A program made the translations under genes and the position numbers. A stretch of DNA of 64,000 nt from CAVVYV01 sp963752585 (lineage in GTDB: Bacteria > Actinomycetota > Thermoleophilia > Solirubrobacterales > 70-9): NCBI GenBank assembly GCA_963752585.1, contig CAVVYV010000008.1:62001-126000 (forward strand). Reading direction: 5' to 3'. Positions 37,521 through 45,917 of this stretch are shown piece after piece. The notes below the pieces were generated by a model. It saw nothing but the letters and a program-made list of their open reading frames with translations, was not told the origin of the DNA and made no database searches. Each line of letters begins with the position of its first letter. Position 1 is the first letter of the stretch.

Positions 37521-38258
37521 ATGAGTGAGGCGCGCACCCGGCGAGGGAGCACGAGCGAGCCCGTGCTCGAGGTGCAGGGCCTATCGAAGAGCTACGGCGA
37601 ACGGCTCGCGCTCCGCGAGGTCAGCTTCGAGGCGGCGAAGGGCGAGCTTCTCGCGGTCGTCGGCCCGAACGGCGCCGGCAAGACCACCCTTCTCGCGATC
37701 CTGGCGGGGATCAACCCGCCCGACGCCGGCCGGGTCTCGGTCGCCGACGGCGAGGTCGGCTGGGTCCCGCAGCAGGCGGCGCTCTACCGGCGGCTGACCG
37801 TCGCCGAGAACCTCCGGCTCTTCGCTCGGCTCGAGGGGAGCGGCGATCCCGAGGCGACGGTCGGGGCGATGCTCGATCAGACCGGGCTCGCCGACCGCCG
37901 CGACGATCAGGTGGCGACCCTCTCGGGCGGCAACCAGCAGCGGATCAACATCGCGATCGGGCTCCTCGCCCAGCCCCAGGTCCTCCTCCTCGACGAGCCG
38001 AGCGCCGGCCTCGATCCCGGGCAGCGGATCAGGCTCTGGGAGTTCGTCGCCGGGCTCTCCGCCGGCGGCACGGCGGTGATCTACTCGACCCACCAGATCG
38101 AGGAGGCGAGCCACTACGGCGACCGGCTGCTCGTCCTCGCCGACGGCGAGGCGCTCTTCGACGGCACCTTCGCGGCGATGCGCCGCGCGGCCGGTGCCAG
38201 GGGGGCGACCGATCCGGAGGCCGATTTCGTCAAGTTTCTGAGCGGGCGTGGTCACTGA
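37521..38258 (+). CDS. ABC transporter ATP-binding protein
   Basis: 245 aa; Walker A VVGPNGAGKTTLLAILAG, ABC signature TLSGGNQQRINIA, Walker B VLLLDEPSAGLD and the His-switch STHQIEEAS. This is the layout of ABC-2-type exporters (drug, lipid or polymer). The permease follows with an 11-bp overlap. Confidence 0.94.
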   Translation: MSEARTRRGSTSEPVLEVQGLSKSYGERLALREVSFEAAKGELLAVVGPNGAGKTTLLAILAGINPPDAGRVSVADGEVGWVPQQAALYRRLTVAENLRLFARLEGSGDPEATVGAMLDQTGLADRRDDQVATLSGGNQQRINIAIGLLAQPQVLLLDEPSAGLDPGQRIRLWEFVAGLSAGGTAVIYSTHQIEEASHYGDRLLVLADGEALFDGTFAAMRRAAGARGATDPEADFVKFLSGRGH

Positions 38259-39630
38259 TGCGCGATTCCGGCTGATGCGCTGGCTGCTGCTCAAGGACCT
38301 GCAGATCCTGCGGCGATCGCCGCTGCTGACCGCGCTCCTGGTGATCTATCCGATCGTCCTCGCGGTACTGATCGGCTTCGCGATCTCTCGCGGGCCGGAG
38401 AAGCCGACCGTCGCGTTCCTGAACCAGCTCCCCGCGGAGGAGAACTCGCTTGGAATCGGCGGCGGAGGATTCGACCAGGAGGATGCCTTCCGCGAGCTCT
38501 GTGACCGGGTCGACTGCGTCAGGGCTTCGAGCCGCGAGGACGCCCTGAGCAAGGTCCGCGACGGCGAGGTGCTGGCGGCGCTGATCGTGCCGCCGGACTT
38601 CATCGACAAGCTCCAGGCACAGCTGAGCGGCGCCGGGCTCGAGTCGGCCGACGTCGAGGTCTTCGTCAACGAGGACGACCCGGTAAAGGCGCGACTGGTC
38701 GACGACCGGATCAGCTCGCTGCTCACCGAGGCGAATCTGATCCTCTCCGACCGGATCTCCCAGGAGCTCCTCCGCTACCTCGACGTCCTGATCTCGGGCG
38801 GCGATGTCAGCATCCCCTTGCTCGGTCAGATCCAGGTGCTCGGTCTTCAGAACGCCGAGAACATCCTCCGGTCGGTTCAGGCCCAGCTCCCGCCGGGGGC
38901 CCAGCGCGCAGCTGTCGAGGAGGTGATCCGGTTTGCCGACCTCGCCCGGCGCAACCTCGGCTTCGCCGATCCCCTGCTCTCCTCGGTCTCCGAGCCGATC
39001 GCGGTCAACAAGGAGGTGGTCAGTGGGGACGTGCCGCCGCTCGATACCTTCGCGATCTCGGTGGCGATCGCCGTCACCCTGATGTTCGTCACCGTCCTCC
39101 TCGTCGCCGGCTCGCTCGCCCTGGAGCGGGAGGAGAACACCTTCACCCGGCTCACCCGGGGGCTGATCGGCCGCACCGCGCTGCTGGTGGAGAAGATCGG
39201 GCTGGGGACGATCGCCTCGCTGGCGGTCGCGGTCGTTCTCCTCGGGGTGCTGGAGCTGTTCCTCTCGCTCCAGTGGGAGCGGGCGCACCTGTTCCTGGCG
39301 GCGATCCTCCTCTCGGGAGCGGGCTTCGCGGCGATGGGATCGGCGATCGGGGTCGCCGCCCGCGAGGTTCGGGCGAGCGCCCTGCTCGCCTTCGCCCTCG
39401 CCCTGCCGATCGCCTTCCTCTCCCTCGTTCCCTCGGGGACGGTCAGCGAGACCGTCTTCGACGGGCTCAGGATCGTCACCGGCGCCTTCCCCTTCCGTCC
39501 CTCGCTCGACGCCCTCTCGGCGGCCCTCTCCTCGGGCGGCCCCGACCTCGCCCCACCGCTGCTCCACCTCGCTCTGCTCAGCGCTGCGTACCTGCTGATC
39601 GCGCGGCTCGCACTCCGGCGTTTCGCCTAG
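38248..39630 (+). CDS. ABC-2-type transporter permease
   Basis: 460 aa: first membrane helix near residues 30-50, then a ~220-residue extracytoplasmic domain (YhgE/Pip-like length, rich in Asp/Glu and Gln), and five to six C-terminal helices. It pairs with the ATP-binding gene; substrate unknown. GTG 38248 or ATG 38275 could be the start; the latter gives MRWLLLKDLQILRRSP, a typical permease N-terminus. Confidence 0.88.
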   Translation: MVTDARFRLMRWLLLKDLQILRRSPLLTALLVIYPIVLAVLIGFAISRGPEKPTVAFLNQLPAEENSLGIGGGGFDQEDAFRELCDRVDCVRASSREDALSKVRDGEVLAALIVPPDFIDKLQAQLSGAGLESADVEVFVNEDDPVKARLVDDRISSLLTEANLILSDRISQELLRYLDVLISGGDVSIPLLGQIQVLGLQNAENILRSVQAQLPPGAQRAAVEEVIRFADLARRNLGFADPLLSSVSEPIAVNKEVVSGDVPPLDTFAISVAIAVTLMFVTVLLVAGSLALEREENTFTRLTRGLIGRTALLVEKIGLGTIASLAVAVVLLGVLELFLSLQWERAHLFLAAILLSGAGFAAMGSAIGVAAREVRASALLAFALALPIAFLSLVPSGTVSETVFDGLRIVTGAFPFRPSLDALSAALSSGGPDLAPPLLHLALLSAAYLLIARLALRRFA

Positions 39631-39677
39631 GCGCTGCTCCGACAGGACCCGCCCGCCTAGCGCATCGGGCACCGCCG

Positions 39678-39683
39678 TAGAAT
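39678..39683 (+). promoter_or_regulatory. -10 hexamer TAGAAT for hemB (leaderless)
   Basis: Ends 7 nt before the hemB GTG at 39691, without a ribosome-binding site. Confidence 0.5.
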
Positions 39684-39690
39684 CAACCAC

Positions 39691-40680
39691 GTGAGTTTTC
39701 CCGCGACACGTCTGCGACGGCTGCGCCGAACCAAGCCGCTCCGCGACCTGGTCCGCGAGACGAACCTCTCGGCCGAGCACCTGGTCCAGCCGCTGTTCGT
39801 GACCGCGGGCGAGGGGGTCCGCGAGGAGGTCGAGTCGATGCCTGGGATCGACCGCCTCTCGATTTCTGAGCTGGTCGCCGAGGCGACCGAGCTGGCCGCC
39901 GTCGGGGTCCGCGCCGTCCTCCTCTTCGGGCTTCCCGCGACCAAGGACGAGTCGGCGAGCGAGGCCTACGACGACGAGGGCGTGATCCAGATGGCGGTCC
40001 GGGCGCTGAAGGAGGCCCACCCCGAGATCGTCGTGATCACCGATGTCTGCCTCTGCGAATACACCTCGCACGGGCACTGCGGTGTGATCGTCGACGGCGA
40101 GGTGGACAACGACGTCACCCTGGAGCTTCTGGCGAAGGCGGCGATCTCGCATGTCGTCGCTGGGGCCGACGCGGTCGCCCCCAGCGACATGATGGACGGC
40201 CGGGTCGGGGCGATCCGCACCCAGCTCGACGAGGAGGGCCATTCCGGCACCCCGATCGTCGCCTACAGCGCCAAATACGCGTCCGCCTTCTACGGGCCGT
40301 TCCGCGACGCCGCGGACTCGGCTCCCGAGTTCGGCGATCGCCGCGGCTACCAGATGGATCCCGCGAACGCCGAGGAGGCGGTCCGCGAGGCGCAGCTCGA
40401 CCTCGACGAGGGCGCCGACGTGCTGATGGTGAAGCCGGCGCTGCCCTATCTCGACATCGTCCGCCGGGTGAAGGACGCGACCGGCGCCCCGGTGGCCGCA
40501 TACCACGTCTCTGGCGAGTACTCGATGCTGAAGGCGGCTGCCGCCAACGGCTGGATCGACGAGCGCGCGGCCGCACTGGAGTCATTGACCGCAATCCGCC
40601 GCGCCGGCGCCGACGTGATCGTCACCTACTACGCGAAGGACGCCGCCGCCTGGCTCGCCGAGGAGGCGCTCCGGCGATGA
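39691..40680 (+). CDS. hemB: Delta-aminolevulinic acid dehydratase (porphobilinogen synthase)
   Basis: 329 aa. Condenses two 5-aminolevulinate molecules into porphobilinogen. The zinc-type metal motif DVCLCEYTSHGHCG and the two Schiff-base lysines, in AYSAKYASAFYGPFR and VKPALPYLD, are present, as is GADAVAPSDMMDGRVGAIR. Head of the haem gene group hemB-ahbAB-hemL. Confidence 0.96.
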   Translation: MSFPATRLRRLRRTKPLRDLVRETNLSAEHLVQPLFVTAGEGVREEVESMPGIDRLSISELVAEATELAAVGVRAVLLFGLPATKDESASEAYDDEGVIQMAVRALKEAHPEIVVITDVCLCEYTSHGHCGVIVDGEVDNDVTLELLAKAAISHVVAGADAVAPSDMMDGRVGAIRTQLDEEGHSGTPIVAYSAKYASAFYGPFRDAADSAPEFGDRRGYQMDPANAEEAVREAQLDLDEGADVLMVKPALPYLDIVRRVKDATGAPVAAYHVSGEYSMLKAAAANGWIDERAAALESLTAIRRAGADVIVTYYAKDAAAWLAEEALRR

Positions 40681-40714
40681 GCGCCTCCGTAGCCCTGATG
40701 CAGGCGGCTCGGCG

Positions 40715-41818
40715 TTGAACCGTCCCCCGGACGGGATCACAACCGCCGAGGCCCAGCCGAAGCTCCGCTCGAGGAAGGGTGGCGCGGCGGTCCCCCTCGA
40801 CGCCACCGACCGGCGGCTGATGAACCTGCTCCAGTCGAGCTTCCCGCTCGAGGCGGAGCCCTTCGGGCTGGTCGCCGCCGAGGCCGAGCTCGACCTTGAT
40901 GACGTGATGAGGAGGACCCAGCGGCTGCTCGACCAGCGGATCATCCGCGAGATCACCCCGATCTTCGACACCCGCGCCCTCGGCTACAGCTCGATGCTGG
41001 TCGCCGCCAAGGTCGACTCCGAGAACCCCCACCGCGCCGCCCAGATCATCAACTCCCACCCCGGCGTCTCCCACAACTACCTGCGCACTCACGAGTTCAA
41101 CCTCTGGTTCACGATCGCCACTCCGCCCGACTCGGCGCTGGGGCTCGAGGGGACGCTCAACCTCCTTCAGGAGCTCACCGGGGCCAGCTCGATCCGCCAG
41201 CTGCCGACCCTGATCCTGTTCAAGATCAACATGAACCTGGAGATGGAGGGGGGGACCGAGGCACTCGCCGCGGCGGCCGAGGCGGCCCCGCCCCGCGAGC
41301 TCGAGCGCCAGCCCTACGACGATCGTGACGTCGCCGTGATTCGCGCCCTTCAGGGCCCGATGGCCGTCACCGCCCGCCCCTACGACGCCGCGGCGACCGA
41401 GGTCGGGATGAGCACCGGCGAGTACCTCGAGCACCTGCGGGGGATGGTCGACCGGAAGCTGCTCCGCCGGGTGGCGGCGATCCTCTACCACCGCCGGGCG
41501 GGCTTCTCCGCCAACGGGATGGGAGTCTGGCGGGTGCACGAGGACCGGATCCCCGAGGTCGGGTCGCGGATGGCGGCGGTCCGCGGGATCTCCCACTGCT
41601 ACCAGCGCCCCACCTACCAGGACTGGCCCTACAGCGTCTTCACGATGGCCCACGGTCGCTCGAAGGAGGAGTGCGACGCGGTCCTCGACGGGATCGCCGA
41701 CGAGCACGAGCTCCATGGGCCCGATCGGGCCGTCCTCTACTCCTCGACCGAGTTCAAGAAGGTTCGCCTCCACTACTTCACCGACGACTACGCAGCCTGG
41801 GAGGCGGAGAACACATAG
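40715..41818 (+). CDS. Siroheme decarboxylase-like AhbA-AhbB fusion
   Basis: 367 aa with two Lrp/AsnC-like halves. The first (LDATDRRLMNLLQSSFPLE to the strand with LPTLILFKINMNLE) has HPGVSHNYLRTHEFNLWFTI; the second (DDRDVAVIRALQGPM onward) has ISHCYQRPTYQDWPYSVFTM, AHGRS and a terminal FKKVRLHYF. These are siroheme-decarboxylase (AhbA/AhbB, also NirD/L/G/H) features, not features of DNA-binding regulators. The enzyme removes the C12/C18 acetate carboxyls of siroheme in the alternative haem (or d1) pathway. TTG start; 34 nt after hemB, and its TAG overlaps hemL. Annotation as AsnC regulator would be wrong. Confidence 0.85.
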   Translation: MNRPPDGITTAEAQPKLRSRKGGAAVPLDATDRRLMNLLQSSFPLEAEPFGLVAAEAELDLDDVMRRTQRLLDQRIIREITPIFDTRALGYSSMLVAAKVDSENPHRAAQIINSHPGVSHNYLRTHEFNLWFTIATPPDSALGLEGTLNLLQELTGASSIRQLPTLILFKINMNLEMEGGTEALAAAAEAAPPRELERQPYDDRDVAVIRALQGPMAVTARPYDAAATEVGMSTGEYLEHLRGMVDRKLLRRVAAILYHRRAGFSANGMGVWRVHEDRIPEVGSRMAAVRGISHCYQRPTYQDWPYSVFTMAHGRSKEECDAVLDGIADEHELHGPDRAVLYSSTEFKKVRLHYFTDDYAAWEAENT

Positions 41819-43083
41819 GTCGGTCCGACGAGCTCTACCGCCGGGCGGTCGAGCTGCTCCCGGGTGGGGTGAACTCACCGGTCCGGGCAATGGGCTCGAT
41901 CGGCCGGGACCCGATCTTCATCGAGCGCGGCGAGGGCCCATACGTCTGGGACGCTGACGGCAACCGCTACGTCGACTGGGTCTCCTCCTGGGGGCCGCTG
42001 ATCCTCGGCCACGCCCCTCGCGAGGTGGTCGAGGCGGTGACCGGCGCCGCCGCCTCCGGGACCAGCTTCGGCGCTCCGACCGAGGGCGAGGTCGCGCTCG
42101 CGGAGCAGGTCGCCGACCGCTTCGACTCGGTGGAGATGGTCCGGATGGTCAACTCCGGCACCGAGGCGACGATGAGCGCGATCCGCCTCGCCCGCGCCGC
42201 CACCGGCCGGGAGCGGATCCTCAAGTTCGCCGGCGCCTACCACGGTCACCTCGACGGGCTCCTGGTCGAGGCGGGATCGGGGATGGCGACCGCCGGGGTT
42301 CCAGCCAGCCCCGGGGTGCCGGAGTCGCAGGCGGCGAACACCGTCGTCGTGCCTTGGAACGACCGCGCCGCCCTCGAGCGGGCGATCGGCGAGCACAGCT
42401 TCGCCGCGGTCATCGCCGAGCCGATCCCCGCCAACATGGGGGTGGTTCCGCCACAGGACGGCTTCGCCGGCTTCCTCCGCGAGGCCGCCGACGCGAACGG
42501 CGCCCTCCTCGTCCTCGACGAGGTGATCACCGGGTTCCGGGTCGCCCGGGGCGGCGCCCAGGAGCTGCTCGGGGTCGCCGCCGACCTGACGATCATGGGC
42601 AAGGTGCTGGGCGGTGGCCTCCCCGCCGCCGCCTACGGTGGCTCACGGGAGCTGATGGGCCGGGTCGCTCCGGCCGGCGACGTCTACCAGGCGGGGACGC
42701 TCTCCGGGAACCCGGTCGCGGTCGCCGCCGGCCTCGCGACCCTCGCCCAGCTCGATCCCGCCGCCTATCGGCGGCTCGAAGAGGTCACCGAGGAGCTGGC
42801 GACCGGGCTGCGCGAGGCCGCGGCCGGCAACCCGGTCCAGGTCGCCTCGGTCCCGGGCCTGCTCACCGTCTTCTTCAGCGCCGAGCCGGTGCGCGACTTC
42901 GCCGGTGCCTCGGCCTGTGACGCTGACGCCTACGGTCGCTTCTGCCGGGCCCTCCTCGACCGTGGCATCTACCCGCCGCCGTCGCAATTCGAGGCCTGGT
43001 TCCCCTCGCTGGCGCACGACGCTGACTCGATCGGGCTGACCCTGGAGGCCGCCTCGGAGGCATTCGAGCGGGCCCTCGCCTAA
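41815..43083 (+). CDS. hemL: Glutamate-1-semialdehyde 2,1-aminomutase (unusual start)
   Basis: PLP enzyme making 5-aminolevulinate from glutamate-1-semialdehyde. The PLP lysine is in TIMGKVLGGGLPAAAYGG; other HemL marks are PGGVNSPVRAMG, MVNSGTEATMSAIRLAR, FAGAYHGHLDG and GTLSGNPVAVAAG. No ATG, GTG or TTG lies between the ahbAB gene body and the conserved RSDELYRRAVELLPGG. The best-placed codon is ATA at 41815, 5 nt after GGAG and overlapping the ahbAB TAG (ATAG), giving 422 aa, a normal length. An original ATGAGT read as ATAGGT would yield the classical MSRSDELYRRA, so an error is possible. Confidence 0.92.
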   Translation: MGRSDELYRRAVELLPGGVNSPVRAMGSIGRDPIFIERGEGPYVWDADGNRYVDWVSSWGPLILGHAPREVVEAVTGAAASGTSFGAPTEGEVALAEQVADRFDSVEMVRMVNSGTEATMSAIRLARAATGRERILKFAGAYHGHLDGLLVEAGSGMATAGVPASPGVPESQAANTVVVPWNDRAALERAIGEHSFAAVIAEPIPANMGVVPPQDGFAGFLREAADANGALLVLDEVITGFRVARGGAQELLGVAADLTIMGKVLGGGLPAAAYGGSRELMGRVAPAGDVYQAGTLSGNPVAVAAGLATLAQLDPAAYRRLEEVTEELATGLREAAAGNPVQVASVPGLLTVFFSAEPVRDFAGASACDADAYGRFCRALLDRGIYPPPSQFEAWFPSLAHDADSIGLTLEAASEAFERALA

Positions 43084-43095
43084 CCTCGCCCGCCG

Positions 43096-43707
43096 ATGGG
43101 CGATTTGACTCCCTCGCTGACCCCCCTGGCGGCTCTCCTCCGCGACGAGGAGACGCTGATCTCCTCTCTCGTCCGTGACCCGCGGGATGAGCCGGCGCTC
43201 GGAGCGCTGGCCGCAGCCGGGCCCCGGGCGGCCGACGCTCGCGACGACTACCTGTTGCTGGTGGAGGCGATTCGCGAGGGCTACCTGCTGCACTACGGGA
43301 CCCCGCGGCTGATCGAAGCGGCCGATCCGGACCTGCGGCTGCTGGCGGGCGACTTCCTCTATGCCCTCGGGCTCGAGCGCCTCGCCGCCCACGGCGACCT
43401 CGAGGCGGTCCGCGAGCTCGCGGACCTGATCAGCCTCTCCGCTCAGCTCCACGCGGCGGGGAGTGGCGGTGTCGAGTCCCCGACGGCGAAGGCGCTGTGG
43501 CTCGCCTCGGTCACCGCGGTCGGCACCGGCGGTTGCGATTCGCACGAGCGGGCGAAGGAGGCCCTCCGGGCTGACGGCGAGGATGTGCCCGAGTCGCTCG
43601 CCTCGGCAGCCTCCGAGATGGCCCGGGGAGCCGGGATTCAGGGCGATCTGGCACGCGCATCCGAGGCGATAGGCTTCGCCGCCGAGCACATCTCGGACCG
43701 TGGCTGA
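43096..43707 (+). CDS. Conserved-looking helical protein upstream of qcrA, unknown function
   Basis: 203 aa, Ala/Leu/Glu-rich and probably all alpha-helical, with no membrane segment. The stretch LLAGDFLYALGLERLAAHGD faintly recalls the GDYLLARAFE helix of isoprenyl diphosphate synthases but lacks DDxxD motifs, so at most it is a non-catalytic relative. It overlaps qcrA by 8 bp, suggesting co-expression with the quinol:cytochrome c reductase. Function not assigned. Confidence 0.75.
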   Translation: MGDLTPSLTPLAALLRDEETLISSLVRDPRDEPALGALAAAGPRAADARDDYLLLVEAIREGYLLHYGTPRLIEAADPDLRLLAGDFLYALGLERLAAHGDLEAVRELADLISLSAQLHAAGSGGVESPTAKALWLASVTAVGTGGCDSHERAKEALRADGEDVPESLASAASEMARGAGIQGDLARASEAIGFAAEHISDRG

Positions 43708-44386
43708 TCAAGGGAACGACAAGCAGGGGGCACCGAGGCGGCTGGAGAAGCCGAAGCCCCCGGGCTACTTCGAGGGCGAGACGATGACCCGCCGGGGGGT
43801 CTTCTCTGCCGCGGTCGTCGCTGCGGGAGGGGCCGCGGGAGCGGTGATCGTCCTCCCCGCGGTCGGGTTTGCGCTCGCCCCGCTGTTCGAGGAGGCGGAG
43901 GAGCGCTGGCAGCCGGTAGGCGCGGTCGACTCCTTCAGCCCTGACAGCTACCGCCCGGTGGTGATCACCGAGGTCCCGGACATCGGCGAGGCGGGGAAGA
44001 CGACCGCCTACGTCCGCAGGGGAAACCCGGAGATCACCGAGGGGCAGTCGAAGTACCCGCCCGAGAGCCCCGACGAGTTAATCGCGATCTCGACCCGCTG
44101 CGCCCACCTCGGCTGCCCGGTGCAGTTCGTCCCGGCCGCCGGCAACTTCATCTGCCCCTGCCACGGCGGCGTCTACGGCTTCCTCGGGGAGCGGATCGGC
44201 GGTCCGCCGGTTCGTCCTCTCGACCGCTTCCAGACCCGGGTCACCAACGGCCAGGTCGAGCTCGGCCCTCGCTTCAGCGTCACCTCGCAGCTCGACCCGG
44301 TCCGCGCCCGCGATCCCGGCGAGTTCACGGGCGGCATCTGGGAGTACCTCTACCCGCCGCGGCCCTCGGTGCCGCCGCCACCGTAG
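43700..44386 (+). CDS. qcrA: Rieske iron-sulfur subunit of menaquinol:cytochrome c reductase
   Basis: 228 aa. A twin-arginine-like anchor (MTRRGVFSAAVVAAGGAAGA) precedes the soluble Rieske domain with the two cluster motifs CAHLGCPV and CPCHGGVYG, each supplying one Cys and one His. The C-terminus is Pro-rich. Start GTG at 43700 overlaps the previous gene; qcrB follows after 2 nt. Accepts electrons from quinol at the Qo site. Tat genes are at 48.7-49.8 kb. Confidence 0.95.
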   Translation: MADQGNDKQGAPRRLEKPKPPGYFEGETMTRRGVFSAAVVAAGGAAGAVIVLPAVGFALAPLFEEAEERWQPVGAVDSFSPDSYRPVVITEVPDIGEAGKTTAYVRRGNPEITEGQSKYPPESPDELIAISTRCAHLGCPVQFVPAAGNFICPCHGGVYGFLGERIGGPPVRPLDRFQTRVTNGQVELGPRFSVTSQLDPVRARDPGEFTGGIWEYLYPPRPSVPPPP

Positions 44387-44388
44387 CG

Positions 44389-45192
44389 ATGCCGAAGCTA
44401 CCCCTGCCCAGGCAGTTTCGCCGCCCCCAGAAGCCAGGCGAGCGCGGAAACGGGCTCGGCAACGGCGGCGGCCCGGCCGAGGCCGCCAAGGAGGCGGGCG
44501 GGGACGTCGTCGGCTGGGTCGAGGAGCGCGCGGGCGCCGGCGGCTTTCTCACCTTCGTCCTCTTCCGCAAGGTGCCGAAGGGCACGAACTGGTTCTACAC
44601 GCTCGGCTCGGCCACCCTCTTCGCCTTCACCGTGCAGGCGCTGACAGGGGTCTTCCTGGCGATGTACTACACGCCCTCCCCGACCGAGGGCTACGAATCG
44701 ATCACCCATCTCACCAACGACGTCTTCCTCGGCGAGTTCGTCCGCGGGATGCACAAGTGGGGCGCGACGGTGATGATCGTCGTGATCTTCCTCCACATGG
44801 GGCGGGTCTTCTTCTTCGGCGCCTACAAGTACCCCCGCGAGCTCAACTGGGTGATCGGCGTCGTCCTCCTGATCCTCACCCTGGTGATGGGGCTGACCGG
44901 CTACCTGCTGCCGTTCGATCAGCGCTCCTACTGGGCGACGGTGGTCGCCAACAACATCACCGCCACCGGCCCGGTGCTCGGCCCCTATCTCGCCGACTTC
45001 CTCCGCGCCGGACCCGAGGTCGGGGCGACCACGATCCAGCGCTTCTACGCGATCCACATGCTCCTGGTGCCCGGGCTGATCATCGCCCTGATCGGCGCCC
45101 ACCTCTACCTCGTGGTGAAGCTGGGCACCACCGCTCCGCCCTGGCTCAAGGGGGAGCGGCCCAAGTCCCTCCGTAGGACCGAGGTCGGATGA
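44389..45192 (+). CDS. qcrB: Cytochrome b (b6-type, N-terminal part) of the bc complex
   Basis: 267 aa with four membrane helices in the b6 arrangement. Haem-ligating histidines lie in the HKWGATVMIVVIFLHMGRVF region and in the later IHMLLVPGLIIALIGAHLYL helix. A ~65-residue hydrophilic N-terminal extension is present. Split cytochrome b is typical of Firmicutes and some deep actinobacteria. The stop overlaps qcrC (ATGA). Confidence 0.94.
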   Translation: MPKLPLPRQFRRPQKPGERGNGLGNGGGPAEAAKEAGGDVVGWVEERAGAGGFLTFVLFRKVPKGTNWFYTLGSATLFAFTVQALTGVFLAMYYTPSPTEGYESITHLTNDVFLGEFVRGMHKWGATVMIVVIFLHMGRVFFFGAYKYPRELNWVIGVVLLILTLVMGLTGYLLPFDQRSYWATVVANNITATGPVLGPYLADFLRAGPEVGATTIQRFYAIHMLLVPGLIIALIGAHLYLVVKLGTTAPPWLKGERPKSLRRTEVG

Positions 45193-45890
45193 AGCGGTCC
45201 GACAAGGAGCAGTACCTCCAGGACTACGAGTCCCTGAAGAAGAAGGGCAAGCCTTTCTTCCCGTATGCGGTGCTGAAGGACTCGGTGATGGCGCTGATCG
45301 TCGTCCTCGTGATCGCGGCGATGTCGATCGTCCTCGGGGCCGAACAGGGCCCGAAGGTCGATCCGACCACGACCACCTACGTGCCCCGACCTGAGTGGTA
45401 CTTCTTCTTCCTCTTCGAGGTGCTCCGGGTGCTGAAGCCGCCGTGGCTGGTGCCGATCGCCACCGTCGGGATCCCGACCATCGCGATGGTCCTGCTCCTG
45501 CTCCTGCCGTTCTACGACCGGAACCCCGAGCGGCGGCCGGAGCGGCGACCGATCGCGACCACGGCGGGAATCCTGACGATCATCGCGATCGCCTACCTGA
45601 CCTTCCTCGGCGCCTCGGCGGGGACGCCGACCGAGATCGACCTCGAGGTCGCCGCGGACGTCGAGCCCGGGAAGCACGTCGCGGCCCAGTCAGGCTGCCT
45701 CGCCTGCCACAAGATCGGCGAGAACGGCAACGACGGCCCCGGGCCCGAGCTCACCGAGATCGGCGACAACCTGCCCCGCGAGGCGATCGCCCGGTCGCTC
45801 GAGGTCGGTCCCGGCGTGATGCCCTCCTACCAGAACCTGTCGCCGAAGAAGTTCGAGGAGCTGACCGCCTTCCTCGCTTCGCTCAATTAG
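45189..45890 (+). CDS. qcrC: Subunit IV-cytochrome c fusion of the bc complex
   Basis: 233 aa. Residues ~25-145 carry the three helices of cytochrome b subunit IV, including the Qo-site PEWYFFF motif. The C-terminal ~90 residues form a class I cytochrome c with SGCLACHK (CxxCH haem site) and a distal Met in GPGVMPSYQNLS. This fused arrangement is known from Bacillus QcrC. It would pass electrons from the Rieske protein to a terminal oxidase. Confidence 0.94.
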   Translation: MKRSDKEQYLQDYESLKKKGKPFFPYAVLKDSVMALIVVLVIAAMSIVLGAEQGPKVDPTTTTYVPRPEWYFFFLFEVLRVLKPPWLVPIATVGIPTIAMVLLLLLPFYDRNPERRPERRPIATTAGILTIIAIAYLTFLGASAGTPTEIDLEVAADVEPGKHVAAQSGCLACHKIGENGNDGPGPELTEIGDNLPREAIARSLEVGPGVMPSYQNLSPKKFEELTAFLASLN

Positions 45891-45904
45891 CGGTTCGATA
45901 TCCC

Positions 45905-45910
45905 TAATCT
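45905..45910 (+). promoter_or_regulatory. -10 hexamer TAATCT for menG/ubiE (leaderless)
   Basis: Ends 7 nt before the GTG at 45918, with no Shine-Dalgarno sequence. Confidence 0.45.
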
Positions 45911-45917
45911 CGGACCG

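Noticed and set aside
40715..41818. AsnC/Lrp transcriptional regulator
   Set aside because: The duplicated siroheme-decarboxylase motifs and the hemB/hemL context fit AhbA-AhbB better.
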